64,000 bases of DNA from NCBI GenBank assembly GCA_947650365.1, contig OX393550.1:47529860-47593859 (forward strand), read 5' to 3'. A program made the position numbers and the translations under genes. Positions 20,101 to 26,715 of the stretch are shown here, one piece after another (the first letter of the stretch is position 1; each line of letters opens with the position of its first letter). This DNA comes from Chamaelirium japonicum (taxonomy: Eukaryota; Streptophyta; Magnoliopsida; Liliales; Melanthiaceae). The notes under the pieces are model-generated. The model was not told the DNA's origin. It made no database searches and saw nothing but the letters and a program-made list of their open reading frames with translations.

Positions 20101-20238
20101 GGCTGGATGAAGCTGCGAAGGTTTGATCTGCCCGCCGGTGGGTCCATCTCGAGGGAATTGGCATTAGGTGTAGCGGATGTTGTGCACATGCTCGACCAGG
20201 ACGATGGGAGCAATGTGTTGCCCGGCTGCTTCTTGTGA
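5153..20238 (+). CDS. BAG7: BAG family molecular chaperone regulator 7-like, join(5153..5860,10618..10902,20005..20238)
   Basis: Three exons join in phase 0 to 408 codons: 236 + 95 + 77, then TGA. The N-terminus MGGFKRFELLDPSSCYSLF resembles the start of plant BAG7 proteins. After the basic, low-complexity first exon comes KELSPQDAASIIQLCFRAHL, the plant BAG7 IQ calmodulin-binding motif (residues about 257-280). A BAG domain follows (about 275-365), including LRDLAVAKAKLKEIRTLF and SEKIVVLLLTVDAIE, and runs into exon 3. The C-terminus VVDPQPPGKLG is also typical. BAG domains bind the ATPase domain of Hsp70. Arabidopsis BAG7 is reported to sit in the ER, bind BiP and act in the unfolded-protein and heat response; that role is inferred here. 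Introns of 4757 and 9102 bp are filled with transposons. The frame is open upstream of 5153, but this ATG fits the family start. Arabidopsis BAG7 is somewhat longer. Confidence 0.92.
6363..6656 (-). pseudogene. Two tandem copies of the conserved LTR micro-ORF
   Basis: The copies end at TGA stops at 6365-6363 and 6539-6537. They encode the C-terminal words EVEDPIYVPYLDPEGEA (6363 copy) and VEVEDPIYVPYLDPEGEA (6537 copy). The same peptide pattern, ED-P-L/I-Y-x-PY, occurs at 8084-8230, 37145-37273 and 62053-62193. See the finding on this frame. Confidence 0.5.
6666..6879. mobile_element. hAT-type MITE, 214 bp
   Basis: The ends are TAGGGATGGCAATGGTG and, as reverse complement, TATGGGTGGTAGTGGTG. 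The 8-bp flanks GTAGAGGG (6658-6665) and GTAGAGGA (6880-6887) match at seven of eight positions, as expected for a hAT target duplication. There is no coding capacity, so it would need a transposase supplied in trans. Confidence 0.8.
7537..7713. repeat. Two (GA)n microsatellites
   Basis: (GA)n runs at 7537-7619 and 7655-7713 are separated by GGACGAGGAGGACGAGG and a short unique stretch. The frames over them (RERERE or SLSLSL) are not genes. Confidence 0.97.
7740..8035. other. Unassigned intron sequence
   Basis: The stretch carries several GTGTCC / GGACAC words in both orientations (for example GTGTCCGGTTCGGG, GGACACTG) but has no defined element ends. It lies between the (GA)n tracts and the plus-strand LTR fragment. 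Confidence 0.35.
8040..8400 (+). mobile_element. Gypsy-type LTR 3' fragment (plus strand)
   Basis: The fragment ends ACCATAGAATTTTGTGGTG followed by TAACA at 8400. This is the counterpart of the LTR ends ATATCGGGGCGTTACA at 37466 and 62390, with an internal near-copy of the same words (GGGTTTTGTGG, then CATAGAATTTTGTGG). It includes the conserved short frame (8084-8230) ending AEDTIYEPYIEPEGE. It lies in inverted orientation to the fragment at 6190-7330. Confidence 0.55.
8705..9096 (+). repeat. Intron-1 direct duplication, copy 1
   Basis: About 390 bp beginning AATCTGATTCTTATTGTTTC (8713), highly similar to 10149-10543. The two copies flank about 1.05 kb of foreign sequence. Shared landmarks are TTCTCGAGTTTTAGGAAAG and GGAGGATTGGAGGAAATCC. 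Confidence 0.88.
9097..10143 (+). mobile_element. Inserted block with copia-LTR-like sequence between the duplicated intron segments
   Basis: This block has no counterpart in the flanking duplication. Near 9525-9645 short palindromic words of the type GTCGTGCGCACGAC recur. A possible TATA box, CTATATAAGG, lies near 9750. The run from CTTGTACTCG to TATCTTGTGTGATTTGC resembles the R/U5 region of Ty1-copia LTRs. The left part (9097-9500) has short open frames of unknown origin. No complete LTR pair or target duplication was found. Confidence 0.4.
10149..10543 (+). repeat. Intron-1 direct duplication, copy 2
   Basis: Partner of 8705-9096. It ends about 75 bp before exon 2, so it is probably the ancestral acceptor-side intron sequence. 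The differences between copies (a short insertion near GCCAGATTGCCAGG, several substitutions) show that the duplication is not very recent. Confidence 0.88.
10618..10902 (+). CDS. BAG7: BAG7-like exon 2 (IQ motif and BAG domain)
   Basis: 285 bp, residues 237-331. The acceptor is a pyrimidine-rich tract ending TTTCTAG at 10617; the donor is GAG before GTACAC at 10903. The exon holds the IQ motif and the first BAG-domain helices, ending LLLTVDAIE. The frame also reads through into the intron for a stretch, so an unspliced reading would give a false C-terminus. Confidence 0.95.
10903..11720 (+). other. Intron 2, first part, no element recognised
   Basis: AT-rich intron sequence. A short direct repeat is present: CATCATCTTTACAGATTCAT near 10965 and CATCATCTTTACAAATTCAT near 11017. 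No coding or RNA signal was recognised. Confidence 0.5.
11726..11865 (-). repeat. Copia element, 3' LTR
   Basis: 140-bp LTR whose far end is defined by the adjacent polypurine tract. It carries two CCCGACCCGAC-type words also frequent in the hAT elements of this window; this may be chance similarity. Confidence 0.93.
11879..15019 (-). CDS. Copia polyprotein with reverse-transcriptase core deleted (1046 aa)
   Basis: The frame encodes, in order: an N-terminal part with three 39-residue repeats (SRSYSDRLQRFEELLLRYLA, residues about 74-187); the protease motif DSGASCH (about 194); a GAG-pre-integrase zinc region (LWHRRLGH ... CTGC); and an integrase core with LVHSDVWGP, FRSDCAQEY and NGVAERKH. 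A proline-rich linker follows, then the start of reverse transcriptase (VARGFSQEYGIDYEETFAPV ... AFLHGDLSEEVFM). The frame then jumps to the RNase H end (LISWRSKKQ, ARSSTEAEYRA, the CDNRSA and HIEVD motifs). The part that should carry YVDD is absent, an in-frame loss of roughly 250 residues near 12290. No recognisable gag domain precedes the protease. The product cannot reverse transcribe, yet the frame has no stop. Confidence 0.93.
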   Translation of the reverse strand: MASYSISRLPYCLHTVADRQVPQSPRFDGILGPRPSTTSVDCGRRQGPLRHDGETAAAADLPTPAPPATTPAPSRSYFDRLQRFEELLLRYLASTSSSTDHSLSATPDTSAQSRSYSDRLQRFEELLLRYLASTSSPSAHSLSATPDTSAQSRSYSDRLQRFEELLLRYLASTSSPPAHSLSATPGTTAPWIFDSGASCHLTSDPSVLTDCSPAPTHMGIHTADGTRLPISQCGSITPASDPTGRLTLPRVHLAPRLNINLISVSSLCDSGLIVTFTSSSCSVQDPRTGQRVGLGRRAGGLYQLDHLQVSTSTPSALSVTSDADLWHRRLGHISSDRLQSVFRSGALGRVSFSPLSVCTGCRLAKHLALPFSTSVSRSSAPFDLVHSDVWGPAPVASFTGFLYYVSFIDDYSRCTWVYLMRRRFEIPHIYRTFTTMLHTQFGRRIKTFRSDCAQEYLSFEMREILQTHGTLHQQSCPHTHEQNGVAERKHRHVLETARALLLSASVPHSYWAEAVLTAVHLINITPSSSLSGVSPYERLYSTSPDYSLLRTFGCTCFVLLPPHERTKLSARSVRCVHLGLSREHKGYRCYDPLARRIRISRHVSFVEDVPYFSTESRDLPSPLTSSSTSLPSSPASPSSPSSHLHIPVLPPFSVAPPTPTPPPSSPPPPPPPPPPQSPSPPPPPPVTRVYVRRSAAPPPESIPTGTPSPDAVAPSSPVVDPAPVRRYPAREHHPPDRYDYSPDRFGYSAFPSDSPDSSGYSASASYSPSFQAFLTAIHTHREPQSYREAALHPEWRQAMSVELEAFQRTQTWDLVPCPSGVVPVSCKWIFKVKTRPDGSIERHKARLVARGFSQEYGIDYEETFAPVARMTTVRTLLAVAAARGWPLHQMDVTNAFLHGDLSEEVFMAPLQDTVFLGNSLISWRSKKQESVARSSTEAEYRAMASTTAEIVWLRRLLLDLGVVISGPTPLFCDNRSAIQIASNPVFHERTKHIEVDCHYVRQAFLDHTISLPFISSSEQTADFLTKALTIARFRHFIGKLSVHDPP
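14450..14810 (-). repeat. Three 117-bp tandem repeats in the copia frame
   Basis: Units of 117 bp (39 codons) share GTATCGCAACAGTAACTCC and CAAAGCGCTGGAGGCGGTCG. The length keeps the reading frame. The copies are nearly identical, so the triplication is recent. Confidence 0.92.
15085..15705 (-). repeat. G-rich tandem array in the copia leader
   Basis: Units of about 60-65 bp share GGGGTGCAGATGGGGCCGG and CTGCCGGGTGGAGGGAGGCG. On the minus strand they read as a proline-rich chain (HPAGPPSASLHPAAPP-like) in more than one frame. The array lies between the primer binding site and the long frame, where copia elements normally have gag. It is highly homogenised and rich in G runs. Confidence 0.85.
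15735..15746 (-). other. Primer binding site of the copia element
   Basis: Minus-strand TGGTATCAGAGC directly next to the 5' LTR, the standard match to initiator-Met tRNA in plant copia elements. Confidence 0.92.
15747..15886 (-). repeat. Copia element, 5' LTR
   Basis: 140-bp partner of 11726-11865, followed by the TATAT target duplication at 15887-15891. Confidence 0.93.
15892..17519 (+). other. Intron 2 sequence, AT-rich, with a (GA)n tract
   Basis: No gene or bounded element was recognised except a pure (GA)n run at 17076-17141. The remainder is AT-rich non-coding sequence. Confidence 0.5.
17076..17141. repeat. (GA)n microsatellite
   Basis: 66 bp of GA dinucleotides. Confidence 0.97.
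17520..17843 (-). mobile_element. TRIM element, 324 bp
   Basis: Two LTRs of 119 and 118 bp (17520-17638, 17726-17843) begin TGTTACTAACC and end TCTCAACA. They enclose only 87 bp. On the minus strand TGTTATCAGAGCTGG abuts the 5' LTR as primer binding site, a variant of TGGTATCAGAGC. A pyrimidine-rich CTCCCCTTCACTC next to the other LTR is the complement of a polypurine tract. The 5-bp flanks (TAAAC and AAGTA) do not match, so a target duplication is not demonstrated. The element encodes nothing and is among the shortest possible LTR retrotransposon layouts. Confidence 0.88.
17844..18150 (+). other. Intron 2 spacer
   Basis: A poly(T) stretch near 17921 and AT-rich sequence. The 65-codon frame from 17973 has no recognisable motif. 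Confidence 0.4.
18151..19390 (-). mobile_element. Older copia LTR of the 11.7-kb family, split by a hAT element
   Basis: 18151-18236 matches the start of the 140-bp LTR (TGTTAGGAGATGACGACTAG, then GGGACTGAAGCCCAATATAT). The sequence continues after the hAT insertion as ACATTCCTCGAGTTCATGCA. It is followed by ATGCCCCTTGAACTCAATG, the complement of a polypurine-like tract. The LTR part after the insertion diverges from the young copy. The region 19391-19980 may be the remains of its internal part, but no domain was recognised. Confidence 0.5.
18237..19352. mobile_element. hAT-type element, 1116 bp, with probable captured sequence
   Basis: The ends are TAGGGGTGCAACTTGG and, reversed, TAGGGGTGCAAGTCGG. 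The flanks ATGCATAT (18229-18236) and ATGCATAC (19353-19360) match at seven of eight positions. About 200 bp at each end is shared with the 648-bp element at 25227-25874, but the interior is unrelated. That interior (about 18440-19190) is GC-rich at first, has an exon-like stretch ending AAGGGAAG before GTAGGG, and contains a degenerate internal duplication (CACCGAGAGGAACATCCCAA and CACCGAGAGGAGCATCCCAA). No transposase was recognised. Confidence 0.85.
20005..20238 (+). CDS. BAG7: BAG7-like exon 3 (end of BAG domain and C-terminus)
   Basis: 234 bp including the stop TGA at 20236-20238. The acceptor is TAATCTTCAG at 20004. The exon encodes APDYMGRAARRSMVEELEAM, the PQPPGKLG motif and an acidic end, MLDQDDGSNVLPGCFL. 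It lies 9.1 kb from exon 2, past three transposons. A correct mRNA therefore depends on splicing across a very long intron. Confidence 0.93.
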   Translation, partial: APDYMGRAARRSMVEELEAMLAVVDPQPPGKLGWMKLRRFDLPAGGSISRELALGVADVVHMLDQDDGSNVLPGCFL

Positions 20239-20738
20239 GCAGGTAATTCCTTGGATAGGGTACTCACTGTAGGCCAGTAAGGACTATGTAAGGGCCATGT
20301 TTGTAGTTGAAACTCGTGCTGATTGGTGGTATATTCATGGTGCCTTTCATTATGAACATTTTGTTGTAGTTCAGCATTAACACATTCTGATATGTATTAG
20401 GGGTAGACTGGTAATTGTGAGTCATTATCTCTCTTAGCTAAACAGTGGTATGGGTCGGCATGTCATTGATAGGTTCATTTTAGGTGCTCCAGGAAACCTC
20501 ATGAACCAGTGTGCTTGGGGGATGTTCCCTGTTGCCTGTCAAAGAACAGGACTAGGGTAGGCTTGCGGTGAAACTGGGCCCATCCCTAGCCCTCCAGGGT
20601 CAGAAAATGATGGGTCATAGTCCGACCCTTCAAAGGTCAGGACTGAGCTAGGGTTAAGCAAGGGCCAGGTTAATATCATTAAGCTAAGGATCATCAACTT
20701 GTTTATTTAACCACTTAGGTCATTAAGGCGAGGGTTAA
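20239..20738 (+). other. 3' flank of the BAG7-like gene
   Basis: Probably the 3' UTR followed by intergenic sequence. No clear polyadenylation signal was identified. The part near 20560-20680 carries CCCATCCCTAGCCC and GGTCAGGACTGAGC words resembling hAT interior repeats, but no bounded element was found. Confidence 0.4.
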
Positions 20739-20746
20739 AGATTTGC

Positions 20747-21145
20747 TAGGGCTGGCAATTTCAGACCCGACACGAAGTTAGCGGGTCTAGGTCAGGGCTA
20801 CGGGTTCGGGTCGTAAACGGGTCGACATGATAGACCTGTTTAATAAACGGGTCGGGTCCGGGTTTAGGGTCTGGACACAGTAGATCCGGGAAGACCTGTT
20901 TAAAATTCAACAGGTCGGGTCGGGTCGGGTCTACCCGCAATCCGATACTGTAATTTATAGTATCAGCAGGTCTATCAAGTCGGATCGGGTCAACTAAATA
21001 AACCCGTGTGGTAAACGGTTTTTATCGGGTCTACCCGTTTATAACCGGATCGGGTACGAGTTTAGCATATTAGTTAAACGAGTCGGGTCTGGGTCTAGGG
21101 GCATTGGACACGACCCGAACCCGACACGACCCCTTGCCACCCATA
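20747..21145. mobile_element. hAT-type MITE, 399 bp
   Basis: The ends are TAGGGCTGGCAAT and, reversed, TATGGGTGGCAAGG. The target duplication AGATTTGC is exact (20739-20746 and 21146-21153). The interior is full of GGGTCGGGTC and ACCCGAC words in both orientations and has no coding capacity. Confidence 0.92.
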
Positions 21146-21294
21146 AGATTTGCCCTTGTCCCGTGTACATTGTGCCATTGCTTTTTAAATTTTGGCAATC
21201 ATTTTAAACCATTCTTTTATATCCGGGTACGAGATCCATAATACAACTTAAAGTTTTAAAAATCTTATGAGTGTTATATAATATTTTTTAAAAT

Positions 21295-21450
21295 TGTTGG
21301 GAAAAAACTCTGTTTATTATTCACCAAAGCCCCTATATATAGGCATAATATGCCATAGGGATAGAGACGGGGTAAATCTCTAAATCCCTTTAATCCGGGG
21401 GTCTTTATCCGGTGGGCATCCATATCCGATGCAACCACCGTTTCATAACA
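21295..21450 (-). repeat. Copia element 2, 3' LTR
   Basis: 156 bp, followed on the internal side by CTCCTCCTTGG, the complement of the polypurine tract. Confidence 0.94.
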
Positions 21451-21903
21451 CTCCTCCTTGGATGCCCACTTTTCAAAACATTGCCTCGTTAAAACCTTAC
21501 TAAGGAAAACCCAATGGGACAAAACCTTTAGTGAAGGAAAAAGAGTACAACGCGTTCTTCAGGAACGTAGTTCTTCAGGAATATAGTTCTTCAGGAACAG
21601 ATTCGTCTGGAATCTCAGATTCTTCTGGAATCTTAGTGGGTGCGACTTACACTGCCTCATTAAAACCTTTCGATAGGAAAACCCTGTGGGAAAAAACCTC
21701 ATCGCAGGAAAAAGAGTACAATGCGCAAAAGACATTCTTCTGGATGTCTCCATCTGCATCTTCAGGATGCTCCCCCTCATCTTTATCCTACATTCTATTA
21801 CAAGCATTGCTTACATCAATCTTCAAAAGAAAAATACTCCCTCCCCCTAATACATTTAAGATGCTACTTCCCACCCTGTTAATACATCAATTTAAAATAA
21901 AAT

Positions 21904-22119
21904 TCACATGCTCTGTTGGTGAAGTCTCCTCATGCCAATCTGATACACCAACTTCTGGAATGTAGACTTTGGAAGCGCCTTGGTGAAGAGATCTGTCAGG
22001 TTCTCAGTTGACTTCTCCTGCTTTATAATAGTCTCTTCATTCTCTTGGAGTTCATGGGTGCAGAAGAATTTCGGGAAGAGTCGCCTTTGATGAAGCCACT
22101 TTGAATTTGAGCTAGGCAT
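21904..22119 (-). pseudogene. Copia RNase H C-terminal remnant
   Basis: Encodes the typical end of a copia polyprotein (STENLTDLFTKALPKSTFQK, then IGMRRL). The fragment is disconnected from the reverse-transcriptase piece. Confidence 0.8.
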
Positions 22120-22653
22120 GCTGCATTACTTTTAAAAACACATAACATATTTGTGATCTCCCTTTATGGGGATCAGATAAATAACCAGAGTCTGCATATC
22201 CAATTGGGTTAGCCCTTTTACATAAATAGTATAAACGAATGTCAAATGTCCCCTTTAGGTATGTGCTTTATACCATTCCAATATCTATGTGTAGATGCAG
22301 AAATATATCTAACAAGTAGATTAACAGAAAATGGAATATCAGATCTAGTGCATTGAGATAAATAAATAATTAAACATATTGCACTTAAATAGGGTACTTC
22401 AGGACCCAGGGTACTTCAGGACCCAAGACGCCTTTATTTTCTTTTCTAGGCCTGTATAGGTCTTTGTTAACATCTAAAGACCTTACAAGTGGATAACACT
22501 TATCCGTATTAAATCTCTTCAGGAGATTTTCAATATATTTTGTTTGATGGACTAAGGTCCCATCCTTATTGTGTTCGATCTGCAGGTCGAGGCAAAATTT
22601 GACTCATCCAGGTCTTTCATTTCAAACTCCTTTTAAGATAGCCAGCAGTCTTC

Positions 22654-22992
22654 TCAATCTCTTCGGGAGATCCTATTAGATTTATCATCTACATATACTG
22701 CTGCTATTGTAAATCCATTCTGGGATTTCTTAATAAATACGCATGGGCATATAATATCATTTTTATAGCCTTTCCTAGACAGATATTTACTGAGCCGATT
22801 GTACCACAATCTTCTGGATTGTTTCAGACCGTATAATGCTCGTTTTAATGTAATTGAATGCGTATTTCTAGATTTGGAGTTTGATAAATCAAATCCTTCA
22901 GGGATTTTCATATATATTTCACTGTCTAGGTTACCGTATAGGTAAATCAAATCCTTCAGGGATTTTACATGGTTCAGTATCATTATCATCAC
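22654..22992 (-). pseudogene. Copia reverse-transcriptase fragment with YVDD
   Basis: Contains LYGNLDSEIYMKIPEGFDL, RALYGLKQSRRLWYNRL and AAVYVDD, the core of copia reverse transcriptase. The frame is lost shortly after YVDD. It overlaps a second frame carrying the linker, showing a frameshift or deletion between them. Confidence 0.88.
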
Positions 22993-23377
22993 CCTTCATT
23001 ATCTCATTTGTCGTAGTATATAAAAATATATCATCAACGACTATTTCTTTTCTATTCCATATTTCCCCTGAGTATGTGTAGAACACAGATATCTCATCAT
23101 TGTTGGGTACCGGTACCTCTTTCCCAGTCTCTTCTAGGATCTGGGGCATAACCTCTTCCGGAGCGATATGCTTTAATTTGGGGAAATTGGATTTTTGATT
23201 CATGACATCTTCCGGACCGTCATGAATCCTCTCTTCAGGAGAGTTTATATTAAGAACAGCTTCTTCAGGAGCTGTATGGTGTGATATGCTATTTAATTTC
23301 CTCTTCCAGGGAGCTAAATCTTTGGAACCTATAGGTCTGCCACGCTTCTGGCGTGTGTCAGACTCATTTACTGTCAT
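22931..23377 (-). pseudogene. Copia integrase-to-reverse-transcriptase linker
   Basis: Contains KRGRPIGSKDLAPWKRK and GEIWNRKEIVVDDIF. Both are characteristic of the linker between integrase and reverse transcriptase in plant copia polyproteins. It ends in a second IPEGFDL, a duplicated word also found in the reverse-transcriptase fragment. Confidence 0.82.
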
Positions 23378-23766
23378 TCTCCTAACGTCATGCTCACATT
23401 GGGGAGTCCTGGGGTCTAGATGAGACAGAGTGGAAGAATTCCACGATAATTCACGCAGAGCCCGTCGGCATCAAGTTGTGCCGAGGTAGTTGTGATCGGA
23501 AAGTTTGAGCCCTCGGCCGGGTATGGCCGATGATGCAGTGCAGGAGGGCGTACCTTGTTTGCTATTTGCTGCAGGTTGTCGCTGCAAGATTCGTTGTCGG
23601 ACTCGTTGCTTCTCTCTCCGTTCTCGTTTCTTCTCTCTCTTTGTGATCTCCTCTCTTTCCGATCTCTCTCCTCTCTTATGCGATGGGGTCTACCGGGTTG
23701 GGGCCGCGGACGAGAGATCTGGAACCGAGCCGAGGCCGGGTCGGAGAGCTTCTCGTGCTGATAACG

Positions 23767-23922
23767 TGTTGGGAAAAAACTCTGTTTATTATTCACCAAA
23801 GCCCCTATATATAGGCATAATATGCCATAGGGATAGAGACGGGGTAAATCTCTAAATCCCTTTAATCCGGGGGTCTTTATCCGGTGGGCATCCATATCCG
23901 ATGCAACCACCGTTTCATAACA
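23767..23922 (-). repeat. Copia element 2, 5' LTR
   Basis: 156 bp, apparently identical to 21295-21450. Confidence 0.94.
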
Positions 23923-23927
23923 AAAAT

Positions 23928-25218
23928 TAATATATTCGAACCTGATAACTCTAATAACTAGAGTGCCATATTGAGTGACCAACTAATGATTGATTAAGTC
24001 CCAATTAGGTATAGATTTAGCCCCTTAATAAGTAGGGGGACTTAGTGTTAGGTTATCGATAAGAGAGCGGTTTAGTGTAAAGGACATACAACAAGATGGT
24101 TTTTCACCGGATCCCTCCCAAAAAGATGTTTTAGATCAAGTCCTTCCATTGACATCTCTCTCTTTAAATAACAAAAATGTGCCTAATACTAAAATCACAA
24201 ATGTGATCAATATGCACTGTAGCAAATATTACTCTTTATTAATGAAATTTTATTTTTTGCTACAATGAAATCACTGTAGCAACTTTTAAAGAAATTATAA
24301 CATTTTTTTTATTTTTTTGATACAGTAAAATCATTGTAGTAATGTGACTCTTTATTATCGAAATGTCTCTTTCCAAAAAGTAACATTTCAATAATAAATT
24401 TTAACATGTGTTCAGCAAAAAAAAAAGAAAAAGTAGCATTTGCTACAATAAAACTAATATAGCAATTTTTTTTCAAAATATCTTTTTTTTTTAAAAAAAA
24501 AATTTGCTACAGTAAAATCACTCTGCTCTTTGACCCAAAAGCCCTTAAACAAATGAGTAAACGGATGGTCCACCCAAAAGACAACAAGCGAAATAAGGGA
24601 AGGGAAACATGATTAAAGCAAGTAAGCTCTTGTCTAGAACCAACATGGTTCAATATTAACCCCACCAAAAAAGTTTAGAATTTTAAATCTAAAGAAAAAA
24701 TATAATTTTGGCCAATCAAACATTTTGCAATGGATGTGGACAATGTTGTCAAACTCAATCGTATTGACATAAGCGATCATATATACGGTATACGATCATG
24801 GAAACAGTTGTGTACATATTTGTATAGGATTGTGCATCCGCACATCCCAGCAGCTAGTTTATAGCAGTTGGAGGTGTGTGGTTGTACAACTCCATATGTG
24901 ACCCTAATCAAATTTTGGATATGGGTATGGGTACCTCAATATTCAAACCTTAAACCCGATACCCGATTGCTGAAAATGTATACTCACTAGTCACTATATA
25001 CTTATACAAATTGGGTTGGACCGAAAAAAATTTAATGCAATTTTTGTATATTGTTTAGTGAGAATTGTAACAGATTTTTAACATTTTATCAGAAATCCTA
25101 ACGTGTATGGATTTGGTATGGACCTTCCAGTGCTCGAATAGGTATGGGTCGGGAATGGGGCCTCTCATACCCGATGGGTGGTGGTAAGGTTAGACTTGAA
25201 ACCGATCCATTGCCAGCG
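23928..25218. other. AT-rich intergenic sequence
   Basis: Around 24200-24530, words of the type GCTACAGTAAAATCACTGTAG occur repeatedly in related forms, each a small palindrome of TGCTACAGT and ACTGTAGCA. The words resemble decayed MITE or simple-repeat material. Near 24900-25221, GGATATGGGTATGGG and GATACCCGAT suggest another decayed hAT element whose right end may be CCATTGCCAGCGCTA. No gene was recognised. Confidence 0.4.
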
Positions 25219-25226
25219 CTATCCAC

Positions 25227-25874
25227 TAGGGGTGCAACTTGGTCCGGGTCAAACCGAGAACCGACCCAACCCGACCGCATTGGGTTGGTTTGGGTCGGTT
25301 TTCTAGTTTATAATGGGTCGGTTCCGGTTTCATTATTAGCAGACCCGATCTAAATCGGTTCGGTTATGGATCGAGGTTTGTATGACCCGACCCGATCCGA
25401 CTTTGTATTACTTAATACTTTGGTAAGATATGCATTCATCTTACCAATGGTGTTGATTCAAATACATGTTATACTGATCACTTAAATACTTCGTTTCTAA
25501 TCCAACTTTAGGATAAGTAAATGAATGGTCTTGTTGAAAAGCTTTGCAATAAATTTGTTGGAGTCACTACTATGCTTTCTTGTTTGTTTCTTGATGCAAG
25601 TGTCTGAATGTTCCATTTTTCACGATGTCTTTATCTGAACCGTTTCCACTTTTTAGAGGCTTGGTATATTATTTTTGTTTTCCTTCGTTTGATTTCGGAT
25701 TGTTCAAAAAAAAGTCTTAAACCCGAACCGATCCGAACTTTTTATGGGTTGGGTTGGGTTGGTTCAATAGGTCCATGGTTTGGTTCTGGGTTAGGAAAGT
25801 TGGACCCGACCCTAGGTTGGGTTGGTTTTGGTTTGAGGCCAAACCGAATCGAACCGAACCAACTTGCACCCCTA
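25227..25874. mobile_element. hAT-type element, 648 bp
   Basis: The ends are TAGGGGTGCAACTTGG and, reversed, TAGGGGTGCAAGTTGG. The exact 8-bp target duplication CTATCCAC lies at 25219-25226 and 25875-25882. The terminal regions match the 1.1-kb element at 18237-19352, but the interior (about 25425-25705) is unrelated AT-rich sequence. No transposase is encoded. Confidence 0.94.
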
Positions 25875-26079
25875 CTATCCACAATCCAACATGGGCACCC
25901 ATTTTGAAAAAAAATATGGGTGACCTATTTGGGACACCTTCGGAGCCTCCTCCCCTTCCTTTCCTCCATGGCTACATTGTGATGCCCGCCTTCATCGTCA
26001 TGTTCCAATCCATTGTCGTCTCCGCCCTCCCTATTCCGATCCGTTGCCACTGTCCCCGTCATTCGTTCTTGATGGCTTA

Positions 26080-26562
26080 TGTGGGTGCAAAATCTGGCTA
26101 ACGCCCCACAGTGGGATACGCAGCCCTGCCTGGGGACCCACGGAGACGACAGGGGGACCACAGCCCTCCATGGGACCCGTGCTCACTATTCAGGGTGCCT
26201 GGTAAATATCCCTAGATAATTACCAGAACCCCGAATATTCCCAAAAATATTCCCATAATATTCCAGGATATATCAAAACCTCTATAAATAGGAGATCCCA
26301 ACGCATATTCTAGATTCAATTTCATTATTCCACATTCCACTTTTTTTTTTCCAGAGCTCCCAGAGCCTTCTGGTTTTTAGACTTCAGTCAACCCTTCTCC
26401 ACCTTCTGTTTACTTGTATAAGCACTTCTCGGTCTGTCGAGAGTAGCTCTACTTTATCAGAGATAGTGGATTCAAAGGTTGCATTTTACCACATGGAGAC
26501 ATAGGCTTTGGCCGAACTTCGTCACCACATCTTGTTTCAATATATTCTCCCTCTTTCTTTAT

Positions 26563-26603
<41 letters not shown>

Positions 26604-26715
26604 CTACAATGATAGTTTGATAGCTCAGCTCTCTATAGCGCGCAACATCATCAAAGCTCTACGCTTTATTGACTATTGGAGGAGGACCATACGGTGACCG
26701 AAATCCTCCCCCACA
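26080..26715 (+). mobile_element. Ty3-gypsy type LTR (probably 5' LTR), 636 bp
   Basis: It begins TGTGGGTGCAAAATCTGG and ends CTCCCCCACA. Directly after it comes TTTGCGCCATTTGTGGGA, which matches the usual primer-site region of plant Tat/Athila-type gypsy elements (TTTGGCGCC-like). A TATA-like CTATAAATAGG lies near 26282. A related LTR starts at 61211; the two share AGAGTAGCTCTA, GTGGATTCAAAGGTTGC and GAACTTCGTCACCACATCT but differ widely elsewhere. A (CT)n run lies at 26565-26600. Confidence 0.82.

Larger units (their letters stand above)
21295..23922 (-). mobile_element. Recently inserted, internally deleted Ty1-copia element, 2628 bp
   Basis: The two 156-bp LTRs (21295-21450, 23767-23922) read as identical. 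Both start TGTTGGGAAAAAACTCTG and end TTTCATAACA. The exact target duplication AAAAT lies at 21290-21294 and 23923-23927. On the minus strand TTATCAGCACGAG next to the 5' LTR fits a Met-tRNA-derived primer site of some copia families. The internal part keeps pieces of integrase C-terminus, reverse transcriptase and RNase H, but large parts including gag, protease and the integrase core are missing. Several short direct repeats (for example TTCTTCAGGA, AAATCCTTCAGGGATTTT) mark the deletion region. Confidence 0.94.

Noticed and set aside
24897..25221. Complete hAT element ending CCATTGCCAGCGCTA
   Set aside because: No matching left end or 8-bp duplication could be found, and the right end overlaps the target duplication of the 25227 element.
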